DNA of 64,000 bases from Flaviramulus multivorans (GCF_021728415.1 NZ_JAKKDV010000004.1:186001-250000), one strand, 5' to 3'; counted from the first letter of the stretch, positions 1-11,117 are shown. A program made the numbers and translations. The notes: a model not told the origin generated them from the letters alone.

Positions 1-872
1 TCAATAGTACTTAAAGAACTGGATAGTATTTTACTGTGTTTTTCTAAAGTGCTTATTTGCTTAGATGTTAACGAATCATACGCAGCTTGACTCATTATCA
101 AATAACGCACATCATTAGCGCCTCTCAATTGCAGCATATTTCCTGCAAAATTATTCATTTGTGTTTCTGTAATATCAATAATCTCTTTACCGTCCTCTTT
201 TAAATGCGAAATCACATTTTTACGTTCCTTTTTATCGTCAATACTGGTTAAGCAAATTACAGCAAAGGTTTCACCTAAACACATCATAACATTAGTGTGA
301 TAAATTGGTTTGCGTACGCCGTCAACGGTTTGGTTAGCTGTAAAAATTATAGGCGTATACTCAAAATCTTCACAAAACTCTATAAACAAATCTTCATCAG
401 CTCGGGGTGATAAGGCACAATACGCCTTATGATTTACGCGGTCTAGTAATAAACTACCTGTACCTTCTAGAAAAATGTTTTCTTCTTCAGCACTTGTATA
501 ATCAATAATGTTTTTTATTATAAACCCATGCGCTTCCAATGTTTCTAAAATATCTTCTCTACGCTCTAAACGTCTGTTTTCAGCAAACATTGGATAAAGT
601 CCCACATTACCATTTTGGTGAAACGACACCCAATTATTAGGGAAAATAGAATCTGGAGTATCAGTTTCTTTTTTATCATCTACCACAATTACTTGCACTC
701 CAACTGATCGAAGTTTTTCTACAAACATATCAAATTCCTGTTGAGCAAGACTATTGATTTCTTGATTTTTAATATCGATATCTTCTTGAAAATAGTTGTT
801 TATCGCCGTTTGTTCATTCATTCTAAAATGAACCGGTCGAACCATTAAAATAGTATTTGTGGTTTGTTGCAT
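1..872 (-). CDS. ctlX: Citrulline utilization hydrolase CtlX (3' end cut by window edge)
   Basis: The minus-strand reading frame opens with ATG at 870-872 and is still open at base 1, so about 290 codons are visible and the C-terminus is missing. The protein starts MQQTTNTILMVRP and contains the motifs FPNNWVSFH (about residues 78-86) and FLEGTGSLLLDR, which are typical of the CtlX branch of the arginine deiminase/amidinotransferase fold. Family knowledge: CtlX proteins are thought to hydrolyse citrulline to ornithine, CO2 and ammonia in the cytoplasm. The catalytic cysteine expected near the C-terminus lies outside the window. The neighbour at 1088-2002 belongs to the same superfamily and is read in the same direction, which suggests linked arginine/citrulline catabolism (inference). 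A perfect TAnnTTTG -7 box lies just upstream. Confidence 0.85.
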   Translation of the reverse strand, partial: MQQTTNTILMVRPVHFRMNEQTAINNYFQEDIDIKNQEINSLAQQEFDMFVEKLRSVGVQVIVVDDKKETDTPDSIFPNNWVSFHQNGNVGLYPMFAENRRLERREDILETLEAHGFIIKNIIDYTSAEEENIFLEGTGSLLLDRVNHKAYCALSPRADEDLFIEFCEDFEYTPIIFTANQTVDGVRKPIYHTNVMMCLGETFAVICLTSIDDKKERKNVISHLKEDGKEIIDITETQMNNFAGNMLQLRGANDVRYLIMSQAAYDSLTSKQISTLEKHSKILSSSLSTI

Positions 873-892
873 TTTATTCCAAAATTATAATG

Positions 893-900
893 CAAAAGTA
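893..900 (-). promoter_or_regulatory. -7 promoter box of ctlX
   Basis: The minus strand reads TACTTTTG, a perfect match to the Bacteroidota -7 consensus TAnnTTTG, 20 bases before the ctlX start codon. No clear -33 TTTG is visible at the usual 19-21 base spacing, so the call rests on the -7 box and its position. Confidence 0.5.
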
Positions 901-1087
901 TAGCTTATTAAAGAATAAATTACTGTGCTTAATCTTAAAAAATTGATCTCATAAAAAATTTCAACTGACTATTTTTAACTTGAAGAACAATTCACTTTTG
1001 TTCAGATAGTTTAACATAAATATCCTATCCAACAATCAAAATATAACCCTATGCGAGTGTGCATATCTTATAAGTAGGCTGGAACGC

Positions 1088-2002
1088 TTAATCTCTAATT
1101 AAAGGCATGGTTGTACAGCGCAATAACCCTTCTTGCTTGCCAATTTCAGCATAAGGTACTTCCTCGACGGTAAACCCTTGTTTTCGTAACCAAGTATTTA
1201 ATCGTGTAAAGTTTTTTTCAGAGATAATAACATCCTCAGAAATAGAAAAAATATTACTATTCATATCATACATCTCCTCTTTAGTAATTTCAAACACATT
1301 GCTCTTTCCAAAGAAATTTACCAACCATTCATATTCCTTTTCAATTAAAAATCCGTTTTTATGAATAATCGCTTTTCCCTTTCCTAGGGGATTAAAACAG
1401 CAATCTAAATGCAACGCGTTTTCTTTTGCATTGGTGTTGGATTTTCTAAGCTCGAACGACTTTACTATTTTGTTTGGAAATAGTTCTTGTATAGCAATTA
1501 CGGCATCCATATTCGTTCGTGCTGTAATTAAATCTGAGTAGTCTTCCCCAGAATATGTACCAATAAAAATATAATCATTAAAGGGCATAACATCACCGCC
1601 TTCAACATGACATTCTTCTGGCAGTACTATTCTGTTTGCTCTATCTATCTGGTTCCAAACATATCGAATAGCTTCAATTTCTTGCTCTCTATCCGGTAAA
1701 ATATTAGCACGAATAATTTTATCCTCTATAACAAAAGCAATATCTCTAGAAAAAATTTGGTTACAATCTTCAATAACTTCTGGTCTATAAACTTTTACGC
1801 CGTATTTTTCAAATACTTTGGCCACAACATCCATTTCATAAATCATATCTGATTCTTTTGGATACGTTCCAGCCAAGACATGCTCAATACTTTTAGGGTC
1901 ATAACAATCCTCTACTCTAGGTACAGGGCCGTTACTTTCTGCCGTTCCTAAAATAACCGAACGAAGTCTTGAAGTTTCATTTTTTATATTGAGTTTTATC
2001 AT
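1088..2002 (-). CDS. Arginine deiminase/amidinotransferase-family protein
   Basis: This is a 304-residue cytoplasmic enzyme of the guanidine-group-modifying superfamily (arginine deiminase, dimethylargininase and amidinotransferase fold). Visible family motifs are SRDIAF, HVEGGDVMPF with the substrate-binding Glu/Asp, HLDCCFNPLG with the catalytic His, and RCTTMPL near the C-terminus with the candidate nucleophilic Cys. An ATG eight codons upstream is in frame, but it lies inside the terminator hairpin of citrate synthase, so I start the gene at MIKLNIKN. The motif set resembles glycine/arginine amidinotransferases as much as hydrolases, so the exact substrate is open. It precedes ctlX in the direction of transcription, and a route from arginine through citrulline to ornithine is a plausible shared role (inference). 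Confidence 0.8.
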   Translation of the reverse strand: MIKLNIKNETSRLRSVILGTAESNGPVPRVEDCYDPKSIEHVLAGTYPKESDMIYEMDVVAKVFEKYGVKVYRPEVIEDCNQIFSRDIAFVIEDKIIRANILPDREQEIEAIRYVWNQIDRANRIVLPEECHVEGGDVMPFNDYIFIGTYSGEDYSDLITARTNMDAVIAIQELFPNKIVKSFELRKSNTNAKENALHLDCCFNPLGKGKAIIHKNGFLIEKEYEWLVNFFGKSNVFEITKEEMYDMNSNIFSISEDVIISEKNFTRLNTWLRKQGFTVEEVPYAEIGKQEGLLRCTTMPLIRD

Positions 2003-2012
2003 GCTGTAAATA

Positions 2013-2050
2013 TAAAAAAGCCTCACAAGTATTACTTATGAAGCTCTTTC
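2013..2050 (-). terminator. Terminator after citrate synthase
   Basis: On the minus strand the arms AGCTTCATAAGTA and TACTTGTGAGGCT pair over 13 positions with wobble pairs, and a run of six T follows. It lies 20 bases after the gltA stop codon and immediately before the next gene, so it ends the gltA transcript. Confidence 0.75.
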
Positions 2051-2070
2051 TTTTTTAAAATATAATAAAA

Positions 2071-3357
2071 TTATCTTTTGTTTATCGGCACAAATTTTCT
2101 TTCGGTAGCACCTATGTAAATTTGTCTCGGTCTTCCAATAGGTTCTTTACGTAAACGCATTTCACGCCATTGAGCTATCCAACCAGGTAAACGACCTAAA
2201 GCAAACATTACCGTAAACATATCAGTTGGTATACCCATACCTCTATAAATAATACCTGAATAAAAGTCTACGTTCGGATATAATTTTCTGTCTACAAAAT
2301 ATTTATCCTCCAATGCTTCCTTTTCAAGTCCTTTGGCGATATCTAAAATTGGGTCTTCAATTCCCAAATCTCCTAATACCTCATCAGCAGCTTTTTTGAT
2401 GATTTTAGCTCGTGGATCGAAATTTTTGTACACACGATGTCCGAATCCCATTAAACGGAAAGGATCACTTTTGTCTTTAGCTTTCGCCATATATTTTTTA
2501 GTATCTCCTCCATCTTCTTTTATGGCCTCAAGCATTTCTAGTACTGCTTGGTTAGCACCACCGTGAAGTGGTCCCCAAAGTGCTGAGATACCAGCAGAAA
2601 TTGAAGCAAATAAACCTGCATGCGACGACCCTACAATTCTAACAGTAGATGTAGAACAGTTCTGTTCATGGTCTGCATGAAGAATTAAAAGTTTATCTAA
2701 AGCATTAACTAATATTTTATTTTGAACATAACAAGCATTTGGTTGCCTAAACATCATTTTCAAAATGTTCTCAACATATCCTAAAGAGTTATCTCCATAA
2801 TCAAGAGGTAAACCTTGTTTTTTACGAAGTGTCCATGCTACTAAAACAGGAAATTTTCCTAAAATTCTTACCACCGATTTATACATATCTTCTTCAGAGT
2901 TCACATTTACTGATGAAGGGTTGAAAGCTGTTAATGCGCTGGTTAAAGATGAAATAACACCCATTGGATGAGCTGCTTTAGGAAAAGCATCCAAAATCTT
3001 TTTTACATCCTCGTCTACTACAGATTGAGCTTTAATATCAGCATGAAATTTCTCGTTTTGCGCTTTAGTTGGAAGCTCACCAAAAATTAATAAATACGCA
3101 ACCTCTAAAAAATCAGCTTTTTCAGCTAATTCCTCAATCGAATATCCTCTATACCTTAAAATTCCTTTCTCACCATCCAAAAAAGTAATAGCACTTTCGC
3201 AGGACCCTGTATTTTTGTATCCTGGGTCAATTGTAATTACGCCACCAGTATCACTTCTAAGTTTGGTAATATCTATTGCAACTTCATTTTCTGTTCCTTT
3301 AATTAAGGGAAATTTATTTTTTTTACCGTTAATTTCTATAGTAGCTGTATTTGCCAT
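2071..3357 (-). CDS. gltA: Citrate synthase
   Basis: This 428-residue enzyme condenses oxaloacetate and acetyl-CoA to citrate at the entry of the TCA cycle in the cytoplasm. The motifs include GPLHGGANQAVLEML with one active-site His, MGFGHRVYKNFDPRA with the second, and YPNVDFYSGIIYRGMG with the catalytic Asp. The length and the N-terminal extension before the core, with TIEINGKK at the start, match the NADH-sensitive, hexameric type II enzymes of Gram-negative bacteria. It is a single-gene unit with a terminator behind it. It sits next to eno in the order rplQ-carA-eno-gltA. I see no convincing promoter box in the 170 bases upstream. Confidence 0.97.
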   Translation of the reverse strand: MANTATIEINGKKNKFPLIKGTENEVAIDITKLRSDTGGVITIDPGYKNTGSCESAITFLDGEKGILRYRGYSIEELAEKADFLEVAYLLIFGELPTKAQNEKFHADIKAQSVVDEDVKKILDAFPKAAHPMGVISSLTSALTAFNPSSVNVNSEEDMYKSVVRILGKFPVLVAWTLRKKQGLPLDYGDNSLGYVENILKMMFRQPNACYVQNKILVNALDKLLILHADHEQNCSTSTVRIVGSSHAGLFASISAGISALWGPLHGGANQAVLEMLEAIKEDGGDTKKYMAKAKDKSDPFRLMGFGHRVYKNFDPRAKIIKKAADEVLGDLGIEDPILDIAKGLEKEALEDKYFVDRKLYPNVDFYSGIIYRGMGIPTDMFTVMFALGRLPGWIAQWREMRLRKEPIGRPRQIYIGATERKFVPINKR

Positions 3358-3474
3358 CCTTTTAGTGCGTTTATTTAATTAAGTGGAACGCTAAATTACG
3401 AAATATCTATTTATTTTTTAAGATTATCGCAAACGATTTAGTTGATTTGAGAATTATTAAAACTGATGGTAAAT

Positions 3475-3509
3475 AAAAAAGCGATTGTTAAAAAAACAAT
3501 CGCTTTTTT
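3475..3509 (-). terminator. Terminator after enolase
   Basis: A perfect stem AAAAAAGCGATTGTT / AACAATCGCTTTTTT with a 5-base loop lies 19 bases beyond the eno stop codon. A- and T-runs flank both arms, so it could also work from the other strand, but no plus-strand gene ends here. Confidence 0.85.
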
Positions 3510-3527
3510 AAAAATTTCAAAATGCTC

Positions 3528-4826
<1,299 letters not shown>

Positions 4827-4848
4827 TTAATTTTATACTTTAATTATT

Positions 4849-4856
4849 CAAATTTA
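4849..4856 (-). promoter_or_regulatory. -7 promoter box of eno
   Basis: The minus strand reads TAAATTTG, a perfect TAnnTTTG match, 28 bases before the enolase start codon. A -33 TTTG at the normal spacing is not obvious. Confidence 0.55.
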
Positions 4857-4928
4857 CGGTTAAATCTTGTTTTTAATATGTCATTATAAAAGAAAATGAT
4901 AAAATGCCCTCTATAACGTTTTAGTAAA

Positions 4929-4968
4929 ATAAAACCTCAAAAACGGTTTAACGTTGATGAGGTTTTTA
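4929..4968 (-). terminator. Terminator after carA
   Basis: The arms AAAACCTCA (4931-4939) and TGAGGTTTT (4958-4966) are perfectly complementary, and an AACG/CGTT inner pairing shortens the loop. A T-rich stretch follows on the minus strand. It lies just downstream of the carA stop codon. Confidence 0.75.
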
Positions 4969-4976
4969 TTGTGATT

Positions 4977-6080
4977 CTATTTTTTAATATTCTCAATAAA
5001 CTGATCAAAAAGATACGATGAGTCATGTGGACCAGGGCTTGCTTCAGGATGATACTGCACCGAAAAACAATTTTTATTTTTCATTGCTAAACCGGCTACC
5101 GTATGGTCGTTTAAGTGTACATGAGTAATTTCCAAGTCTGGATGCTTCTCTGCTTCTTCTCTATTTACCGCAAATCCATGATTTTGAGAAGTTATTTCTC
5201 CTCTACCCGTAATAACATTTTTTACAGGATGATTAATCCCTCTATGCCCATTGTGCATTTTATAAGTAGAAACTCCGTTTGCTAAAGCAATTACTTGGTG
5301 TCCTAGGCATATTCCAAATAATGGTAAGTTTCTTTTAATAACTTCTTTTGCAACTTCTTGAGCTTCAACTAAAGGTTCAGGATCTCCAGGTCCGTTTGAT
5401 AAGAAATAACCATCAGGTTTAAAAGCCTCTAATTCTTCAAACTTAGCATTGTATGGAAACACTTTTATGTAAGCATCTCTACTGGCTATATTTCGAAGAA
5501 TATTCTTTTTAATTCCAATATCTAAAGCAGCTACTTTATAAGTAGCATTCTCATTCCCAAAATAGTAAGGTTCTTTAGTTGATACTTTAGATGCTAGCTC
5601 TAATCCATTCATATCTGGTACTTCTGCTAGTTGCTTTTTTAATTCATCTATGTTATCAACATCTGTAGATATTACTGCATTCATTGCTCCATGATCTCTA
5701 ATATAGCTTACTAAGGCTCTGGTATCCACATCCGAAATAGCTAAAAGATTATTTTTATCTAAAAAACTCTCTAAGGACTCATCAGCAGCAGGTCTAGAGT
5801 ATTCGTAATTAAAGTTTTTGACGATAAGTCCAGCAATTTTTACAGAATCAGATTCCACTTCATCGGCATTCGTCCCGTAGTTGCCTATATGTGCATTGGT
5901 TGCTACCATTATTTGTCCAAAATATGATGGATCAGTAAAAATTTCTTGATATCCAGTCATTCCTGTATTAAAACAAACTTCGCCAAAAGCGCTTCCTTGT
6001 TTATTACCAACTGCCTTACCGTGAAAAATAGTACCATCTGCAAGTAGAACGATGGCTTTTTGTCGTTTTTGATATTTCAT
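4977..6080 (-). CDS. carA: Carbamoyl-phosphate synthase small subunit
   Basis: This 367-residue subunit hydrolyses glutamine and channels ammonia to the large subunit CarB, to make carbamoyl phosphate for pyrimidine and arginine synthesis. The N-terminal CPSase domain carries ADGTIFHGKAVG and NTGMTGYQEIFTDPSY. The C-terminal class I glutamine amidotransferase domain has the triad elements FGICLGHQ (Cys nucleophile) and QYHPEASPGPHD (His and Glu). carB is not adjacent, unlike in enterobacteria. carA has terminators on both sides, including the one that closes the ribosomal-protein run, so it should be transcribed from its own promoter in 6081-6108. Confidence 0.97.
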   Translation of the reverse strand: MKYQKRQKAIVLLADGTIFHGKAVGNKQGSAFGEVCFNTGMTGYQEIFTDPSYFGQIMVATNAHIGNYGTNADEVESDSVKIAGLIVKNFNYEYSRPAADESLESFLDKNNLLAISDVDTRALVSYIRDHGAMNAVISTDVDNIDELKKQLAEVPDMNGLELASKVSTKEPYYFGNENATYKVAALDIGIKKNILRNIASRDAYIKVFPYNAKFEELEAFKPDGYFLSNGPGDPEPLVEAQEVAKEVIKRNLPLFGICLGHQVIALANGVSTYKMHNGHRGINHPVKNVITGRGEITSQNHGFAVNREEAEKHPDLEITHVHLNDHTVAGLAMKNKNCFSVQYHPEASPGPHDSSYLFDQFIENIKK

Positions 6081-6108
6081 TCCTAAAAAAAGTTTTACAA
6101 AATTGCAT

Positions 6109-6143
6109 AAAAAAAAGGATAAACTAAAATAGTTTACCCTTTA
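6109..6143 (-). terminator. Terminator closing the ribosomal protein/rpoA run
   Basis: On the minus strand GGGTAAACT and AGTTTATCC pair around a short ATTTT loop, and eight or more T follow. It lies about 23 bases after the rplQ stop codon and before carA, so it marks the end of the long ribosomal operon. Confidence 0.85.
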
Positions 6144-6165
6144 TATATTAAACGCTTATTAACAT

Positions 6166-6642
6166 TTATTCTTCCTCTTCGTTTGTTGCTTTCGTTTCAA
6201 CAACAGGAGCTGCAGCAGGCTTACTTCCACCTCTTCTACTTCTTCTAGTTGTTTTCTTCTTAGCTTTGTCGGCATTGTAGATTTCGTTATAGTCTACAAG
6301 CTCTATCATAGCCATATCAGCATTATCTCCTAAACGATTACCAAGTTTGATAATTCTTGTATATCCTCCTGGTCTGTCAGCTACTTTAGCAGCTACTTCT
6401 CTAAATAATTCCGCAACAGCTTCTTTTTGTCTAAGACGAGACATTACAATACGTCTGTTATGTGTTGTATCTTCTTTAGACTTAGTAATCATTGGCTCAA
6501 CAAATTGCTTTAATGCTTTTGCTTTTGCAACTGTTGTATTAATACGTTTATGTTCAATTAATGAACATGCCATATTTGCCAACATAGACTTTCTGTGCGC
6601 TGTTTTTCTACCTAAATGGTTAATTTTTTTTCCGTGTCTCAT
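6166..6642 (-). CDS. rplQ: 50S ribosomal protein L17
   Basis: L17 binds 23S rRNA near the peptide exit site. The first 115 residues are the conserved core, opening with [13 protein letters not shown]. The rest, to residue 158, is a low-complexity basic then acidic tail ([12 protein letters not shown], ending EEEE) that is not found in the 127-residue E. coli protein but is common in Bacteroidota. It is the last gene of the alpha part, 68 bases behind rpoA, and a strong terminator follows. Confidence 0.97.
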   Translation of the reverse strand: MRHGKKINHLGRKTAHRKSMLANMACSLIEHKRINTTVAKAKALKQFVEPMITKSKEDTTHNRRIVMSRLRQKEAVAELFREVAAKVADRPGGYTRIIKLGNRLGDNADMAMIELVDYNEIYNADKAKKKTTRRSRRGGSKPAAAPVVETKATNEEEE

Positions 6643-6710
6643 GACCTTTGTTTTAAACCTTTATCTTGCTACTACCCTTTTTTGAGGAGCAAACTATAAA
6701 GGAGTTAGAA

Positions 6711-7703
6711 TTAATCTTTATCTAATTTATATTTGCTTAAATCCATTCCGAAGTTCAAACCTTTAACATTTACAAGCTCTTCAAGCTCAGTTAATGATTT
6801 TTTACCAAAATTACGGAACTTCATTAAATCGTTTTTATTGAATGACACTAAGTCTCCTAAAGTGTCTACTTCTGCAGCTTTTAAACAATTAAGTGCACGA
6901 ACAGATAAATCCATATCGATTAACTTAGTTTTAAGCAACTGACGCATGTGAAGTGATTCTTCATCATAAGTTTCAGTTTGTGCAATCTCATCAGCTTCTA
7001 ATGTAATACGCTCATCAGAGAATAACATGAAGTGGTGAATTAACGTTTTTGCCGCTTCAGTTAAAGCGTCTTGTGGCGTAATAGAACCATCTGTAATGAT
7101 TTCAAAAACTAATTTTTCGTAATCAGTTTTTTGCTCAACACGATAGTTTTCTATACTATACTTAACGTTTTTAATCGGCGTATAAATTGAATCTGTAAAG
7201 ATTGTTCCTATTGGTGCAGCTGGTTTTTTGTTCTCTTCTGCAGGCACATAACCTCTACCTTTTTCAATTGTGATTTCCAAATTTAAATTTACTTTAGGAT
7301 CTAAGTTACAGATTACTAATTCTGTATTTAACACTTGGAATCCTGAAATGAATTTTTGAAAATCTCCAGCTGTAATACGATCTTGACCAGAAATTGAAAT
7401 TGAAATTGATTCGTTATCAATATCTTCAATTTGTCTTTTAAAACGAATTTGTTTTAAGTTTAGGATGATTTCTGTTACATCCTCAACCACTCCAGCAATT
7501 GCTGAAAATTCATGATCTACACCTTCGATTCTAACCGATGTAATAGCAAATCCTTCTAATGAAGAAAGTAAAACTCTTCTCAGTGCATTGCCAACTGTTA
7601 AACCGTAACCAGGTTCTAAAGGTCTGAATTCGAATTTTCCTTCGAAATCAGTAGAATCAATCATGATTACTTTGTCTGGTTTTTGAAAATTAAATACTGC
7701 CAT
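6711..7703 (-). CDS. rpoA: DNA-directed RNA polymerase subunit alpha
   Basis: The alpha subunit dimerises to scaffold the beta subunits, and its C-terminal domain contacts UP elements and activators. The 330 residues comprise the N-terminal domain, with [19 protein letters not shown] for dimerisation, a linker after about residue 235, and the C-terminal domain with [17 protein letters not shown], which includes the helix-hairpin-helix DNA-binding residues. It follows rpsD by 96 bases and precedes rplQ, the classical alpha operon order. Confidence 0.98.
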   Translation of the reverse strand: MAVFNFQKPDKVIMIDSTDFEGKFEFRPLEPGYGLTVGNALRRVLLSSLEGFAITSVRIEGVDHEFSAIAGVVEDVTEIILNLKQIRFKRQIEDIDNESISISISGQDRITAGDFQKFISGFQVLNTELVICNLDPKVNLNLEITIEKGRGYVPAEENKKPAAPIGTIFTDSIYTPIKNVKYSIENYRVEQKTDYEKLVFEIITDGSITPQDALTEAAKTLIHHFMLFSDERITLEADEIAQTETYDEESLHMRQLLKTKLIDMDLSVRALNCLKAAEVDTLGDLVSFNKNDLMKFRNFGKKSLTELEELVNVKGLNFGMDLSKYKLDKD

Positions 7704-7799
7704 TTATTTCTTCGTTTTAATTGTCATTTGGTTGCGCGGTTTAAAAGTTTGAAGAAATACTTATAAACCCTTTGGCCAAATACCAATATTATTAATTTA

Positions 7800-8405
7800 T
7801 TATTTAGAATATAATTCGACGATGAATTGTTCGTTTATGTTTTCTGGAATTTGAATTCTTGCTGGAACAGAAACATAAGTTCCTTCCTTAGTTGCATCGT
7901 TCCAAGTAATCCACTCATAAACATGATTTGAATTTGAAAGTGACTTTTCAATGGCTTCAAGTGATTTTGACTTTTCTCTTACCGCCACAACGTCTCCTGC
8001 TTTTAATTGGTAAGAAGGAATATTTACTAATTCCCCATTTACAGTAATATGTCTGTGAGACACTAATTGTCTTGCAGCACTTCTAGTAGGAGCAATTCCC
8101 ATTCTGAAAACTACATTATCCAATCTAGATTCACAAAGTTGTAATAAAACTTCACCTGTAATACCTTGCGCAGCTCTTGCACTTTTAAATAAGTTTCTGA
8201 ATTGACGTTCTAATATACCATAAGTATATTTTGCCTTTTGCTTTTCTTGTAATTGAATTGCATATTCAGATTTTTTTCCACGTCTTCTGTTGTTTCCGTG
8301 TTGACCTGGAGGGTAATTTCTTTTTTCGAACGACTTATCGTCTCCGAATATAGCTTCACCAAATTTACGAGCTATTTTAGTTTTAGGACCAGTATATCTT
8401 GCCAT
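7800..8405 (-). CDS. rpsD: 30S ribosomal protein S4
   Basis: S4 is a primary 16S rRNA binder that starts 30S assembly. The 201 residues show the S4 N-terminal region with PPGQHG and LQEKQK, then the S4 RNA-binding fold with [20 protein letters not shown] and [12 protein letters not shown], and it ends in [10 protein letters not shown]. The zinc-binding Cys cluster seen in some S4 proteins is absent. In E. coli S4 represses its own operon; here it has large gaps on both sides (125 bp before, 96 bp after) that could hold such a control site, though I cannot identify one. Confidence 0.97.
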   Translation of the reverse strand: MARYTGPKTKIARKFGEAIFGDDKSFEKRNYPPGQHGNNRRRGKKSEYAIQLQEKQKAKYTYGILERQFRNLFKSARAAQGITGEVLLQLCESRLDNVVFRMGIAPTRSAARQLVSHRHITVNGELVNIPSYQLKAGDVVAVREKSKSLEAIEKSLSNSNHVYEWITWNDATKEGTYVSVPARIQIPENINEQFIVELYSK

Positions 8406-8530
8406 TTTAAATTGTTGTTTTTAAGAGTGATTATGAATTAAGGTCTTAATCTTATCCTTCGATAATCGTTGATCTCTTGGTTGATACTTGTTAATAATTC
8501 TATTTTAAAGTAATCCGAAATTAATTCAGA

Positions 8531-8923
8531 TTATACTCTTCTACGTTTTGGAGGACGACATCCATTATGTGGCAATGGAGTAACATCAATAATTTCAGTT
8601 ACTTCAATACCTGCATTATGAATAGAACGGATAGCAGATTCTCTACCATTTCCTGGTCCTTTTACATACACTTTTACTTTCTTTAAGCCAGCTTCTTGTG
8701 CTACAGCAGCAGCATCTTCAGCAGCTAATTGGGCAGCATAAGGTGTATTTTTCTTAGAACCTCTAAATCCCATTTTACCAGCCGAAGACCATGAAATTAC
8801 ATCGCCTTTTTTGTTGGTTAATGAAATAATGATGTTGTTAAAAGATGCATTTATATGCGCTTCTCCTACAGAGTCTACAATAACTTTACGTTTTTTTGTA
8901 CTCTTCGTATTTGTTTTTGCCAT
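8531..8923 (-). CDS. rpsK: 30S ribosomal protein S11
   Basis: S11 lies on the 30S platform near the E site and helps position mRNA. The 130 residues include [36 protein letters not shown] and the C-terminal [17 protein letters not shown], all standard for the family. It stands 105 bp after rpsM and 125 bp before rpsD. Confidence 0.97.
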   Translation of the reverse strand: MAKTNTKSTKKRKVIVDSVGEAHINASFNNIIISLTNKKGDVISWSSAGKMGFRGSKKNTPYAAQLAAEDAAAVAQEAGLKKVKVYVKGPGNGRESAIRSIHNAGIEVTEIIDVTPLPHNGCRPPKRRRV

Positions 8924-9028
8924 ATTATTATATAGTTTTCCGTTCTTAGTTGATAGTCGCTAGAATCCTAAACCTTTTATAATTTCAAACAGATTCCTTC
9001 CAACGTCTAATTACTAAAAAACTAATTA

Positions 9029-9403
9029 TTATTTAGTTGCTTTTTTCTTGTTAGCAACCGTTTTTCTTCTACCTTTTCTAGTTCTAGAGTTGTTTTTTGT
9101 ACGTTGGCCTCTTAAAGGAAGTCCAGATCTGTGACGAATACCACGGTAACATCCAATATCCATTAATCGCTTAATGTTTAATTGTGTTTCTGAACGTAAT
9201 TCACCTTCAATTGTGAAAGTACCTACAGATTCACGAATATTACTAATTTCATCATCTGTCCAATCTTGAACTTTAGTACTTTCGTCAACTTTAGCTTCTG
9301 CTAAAATTTCTTTAGCTCTACTTCTACCTATACCATAGATATACGTTAAAGCTACTACTCCTCTTTTGTTTTTTGGTATGTCTACACCTGCAATTCTTGC
9401 CAT
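9029..9403 (-). CDS. rpsM: 30S ribosomal protein S13
   Basis: S13 sits in the 30S head and forms bridges to the 50S subunit and contacts P-site tRNA. The 124 residues start [15 protein letters not shown], carry the helix-two-turn-helix segment [17 protein letters not shown] and end in a basic tail with [20 protein letters not shown]. Its start codon lies 2 bases behind the rpmJ stop codon, so the two are probably translationally coupled. Confidence 0.97.
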   Translation of the reverse strand: MARIAGVDIPKNKRGVVALTYIYGIGRSRAKEILAEAKVDESTKVQDWTDDEISNIRESVGTFTIEGELRSETQLNIKRLMDIGCYRGIRHRSGLPLRGQRTKNNSRTRKGRRKTVANKKKATK

Positions 9404-9405
9404 AA

Positions 9406-9522
9406 TTACCCTTGTCTTTGTTTAAATCTAGGATTCTTTTTGTTTATCACGTAAAGTCTACCTTTTCTACGCACGATTTTACAATCTGCGCTTCTTTTTT
9501 TAACTGATGCTCTTACTTTCAT
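9406..9522 (-). CDS. rpmJ: 50S ribosomal protein L36, zinc-independent form
   Basis: This 38-codon gene encodes a protein beginning [15 protein letters not shown] and ending [10 protein letters not shown], which matches L36 end to end. L36 binds 23S rRNA late in 50S assembly. Classical zinc-binding L36 has a CxxC, a third Cys and a His. Here only one Cys (residue 14) remains: the first Cys is Ser, the third is Asn and the His is Phe, so the zinc site is lost. It sits between infA (7 bp away) and rpsM (2 bp away), the usual place. Confidence 0.95.
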   Translation of the reverse strand: MKVRASVKKRSADCKIVRRKGRLYVINKKNPRFKQRQG

Positions 9523-9529
9523 CTTGTTA

Positions 9530-9745
9530 TTAGTATCTATAAGTTATTCGAGCCTTTGATAAATCATAAGGACTCATTTCTAATTTTACTTTGTCTCCCG
9601 GTAACAATTTAATGTAATGCATACGCATTTTACCAGAAATATGTGCCGTCACAATGTGACCATTCTCTAATTCTACACGGAACATAGCATTTGATAATGC
9701 TTCTATAATTGTTCCGTCTTGTTCTATTGCTGCTTGTTTTGCCAT
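9530..9745 (-). CDS. infA: Translation initiation factor IF-1
   Basis: IF-1 is an OB-fold protein that occupies the 30S A site during initiation and cooperates with IF-2 and IF-3. The 71 residues contain the conserved core [28 protein letters not shown] and [21 protein letters not shown]. The initial [13 protein letters not shown] is normal for Bacteroidota. It lies 11 bases behind secY and 7 bases before rpmJ. Confidence 0.97.
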   Translation of the reverse strand: MAKQAAIEQDGTIIEALSNAMFRVELENGHIVTAHISGKMRMHYIKLLPGDKVKLEMSPYDLSKARITYRY

Positions 9746-9756
9746 AGTATAAATTT

Positions 9757-11103
9757 TTAAGCTACTGCTTTTCTATTTTTACCAGTCTTCATCAAACCAT
9801 CATAGTGTCTATTCAACAAATAAGAATTTATTTGCTGCATAGTGTCAATTGCAACTCCAACCATAATCAATAAAGAAGTACCTCCAAAAAATAAAGACCA
9901 TCCTTGTTGAACTCCCATAAGTTTAACTATAAATGCTGGGAACACAGCAATAAGAGCTAAAAATATAGAACCCGGTAATGTGATTTGAGACATTATTTTA
10001 TCCAAATATTCTGATGTTTCAGAACCTGGACGAATGCCTGGAATAAAACCACCACTGCGTTTTAAATCATCCGCCATTTTATTTGTAGGTACAGTAATAG
10101 CTGTATAAAAGTATGTAAATACTATAATTAACAGTGCAAACGTAATATTGTACCACAAACCAAAAATATCTGAATAATTAGTTTGCATCCATGCACCAAC
10201 TGTTGTCTCCTTCAAGAAAGAAGATCCACCAATTAAGCTAGGTACAAACATAATTGCTTGAGCAAATATAATAGGCATAACCCCAGACGCATTTAGCTTT
10301 AAAGGGATATACTGTCTTGAACCAGCCATAGCACTTTTCTCGTAACCACCAGAAGCTGTTCTTCTTGCATATTGTACTGCTATTTTTCTAACACCCATAA
10401 CTAACATGATAGACGCTAAAATAATAACGAACCAAATTACCAATTCAAAAAGGATTAACATAACATTATTTCCTTCTAATCTTGTAGCAGCATTTTGTAA
10501 AAATGCTTGTGGTAACGTAGCAATAATACCTACCATAATTAATAACGAAATACCATTACCAATTCCTTTGTCAGTTATCTTTTCTCCTAACCACATAGCA
10601 AATATACAGCCCGTTACTAATATTGTAACTGATGAGAAATAAAACAATGGACCTGTACCTAATAAGAATGCACTAGCTGGAATACCTAATGCTGGCAAAC
10701 TAGCTAAATATCCTGGTGCTTGTAATAAACAAATAGCAATCGTTAACCAACGCGTAATTTGGTTGATTTTCTTTTGACCACTTGCTCCCTCTTTTTGCAA
10801 TTTCTGCAAATAAGGAATTGCTATACCCATTAATTGTACCACAATAGAAGCAGAAATGTATGGCATAATTCCTAGTGCAAATACGGAAGCATTCGCAAAT
10901 GCTCCACCCGTAAAGGCATTAAGTAAACCAAGTAGCCCACCATCAGTACTATCTGCTAAACCTCCTAATTGAGACGCATCAATACCAGGTAAAACAACTT
11001 GTGCACCAAAACGATAAACTAATAACAGACCCAATGTAACTATGATTCTGTTTCTTAGTTCCTCTATTTTCCAAACATTCTTTAACGATTCTATAAATTT
11101 CAT
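9757..11103 (-). CDS. secY: Protein translocase subunit SecY
   Basis: SecY is the inner-membrane channel of the Sec translocon, partnering SecE and SecG and powered by SecA or the ribosome. The 448 residues hold about ten hydrophobic segments. Recognisable parts are [18 protein letters not shown] (TM1), [18 protein letters not shown], the G-rich TM4-5 region [17 protein letters not shown], and the cytoplasmic loop [29 protein letters not shown] region followed by MPIIFAQAI. It lies between rplO and infA, the standard place at the end of the spc operon. Confidence 0.97.
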   Translation of the reverse strand: MKFIESLKNVWKIEELRNRIIVTLGLLLVYRFGAQVVLPGIDASQLGGLADSTDGGLLGLLNAFTGGAFANASVFALGIMPYISASIVVQLMGIAIPYLQKLQKEGASGQKKINQITRWLTIAICLLQAPGYLASLPALGIPASAFLLGTGPLFYFSSVTILVTGCIFAMWLGEKITDKGIGNGISLLIMVGIIATLPQAFLQNAATRLEGNNVMLILFELVIWFVIILASIMLVMGVRKIAVQYARRTASGGYEKSAMAGSRQYIPLKLNASGVMPIIFAQAIMFVPSLIGGSSFLKETTVGAWMQTNYSDIFGLWYNITFALLIIVFTYFYTAITVPTNKMADDLKRSGGFIPGIRPGSETSEYLDKIMSQITLPGSIFLALIAVFPAFIVKLMGVQQGWSLFFGGTSLLIMVGVAIDTMQQINSYLLNRHYDGLMKTGKNRKAVA

Positions 11104-11117
11104 ACTTATAATACGTC

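Noticed and set aside
2003-2026. Longer N-terminus for the amidinotransferase-like protein
   Set aside because: Those codons lie in the citrate synthase terminator hairpin.
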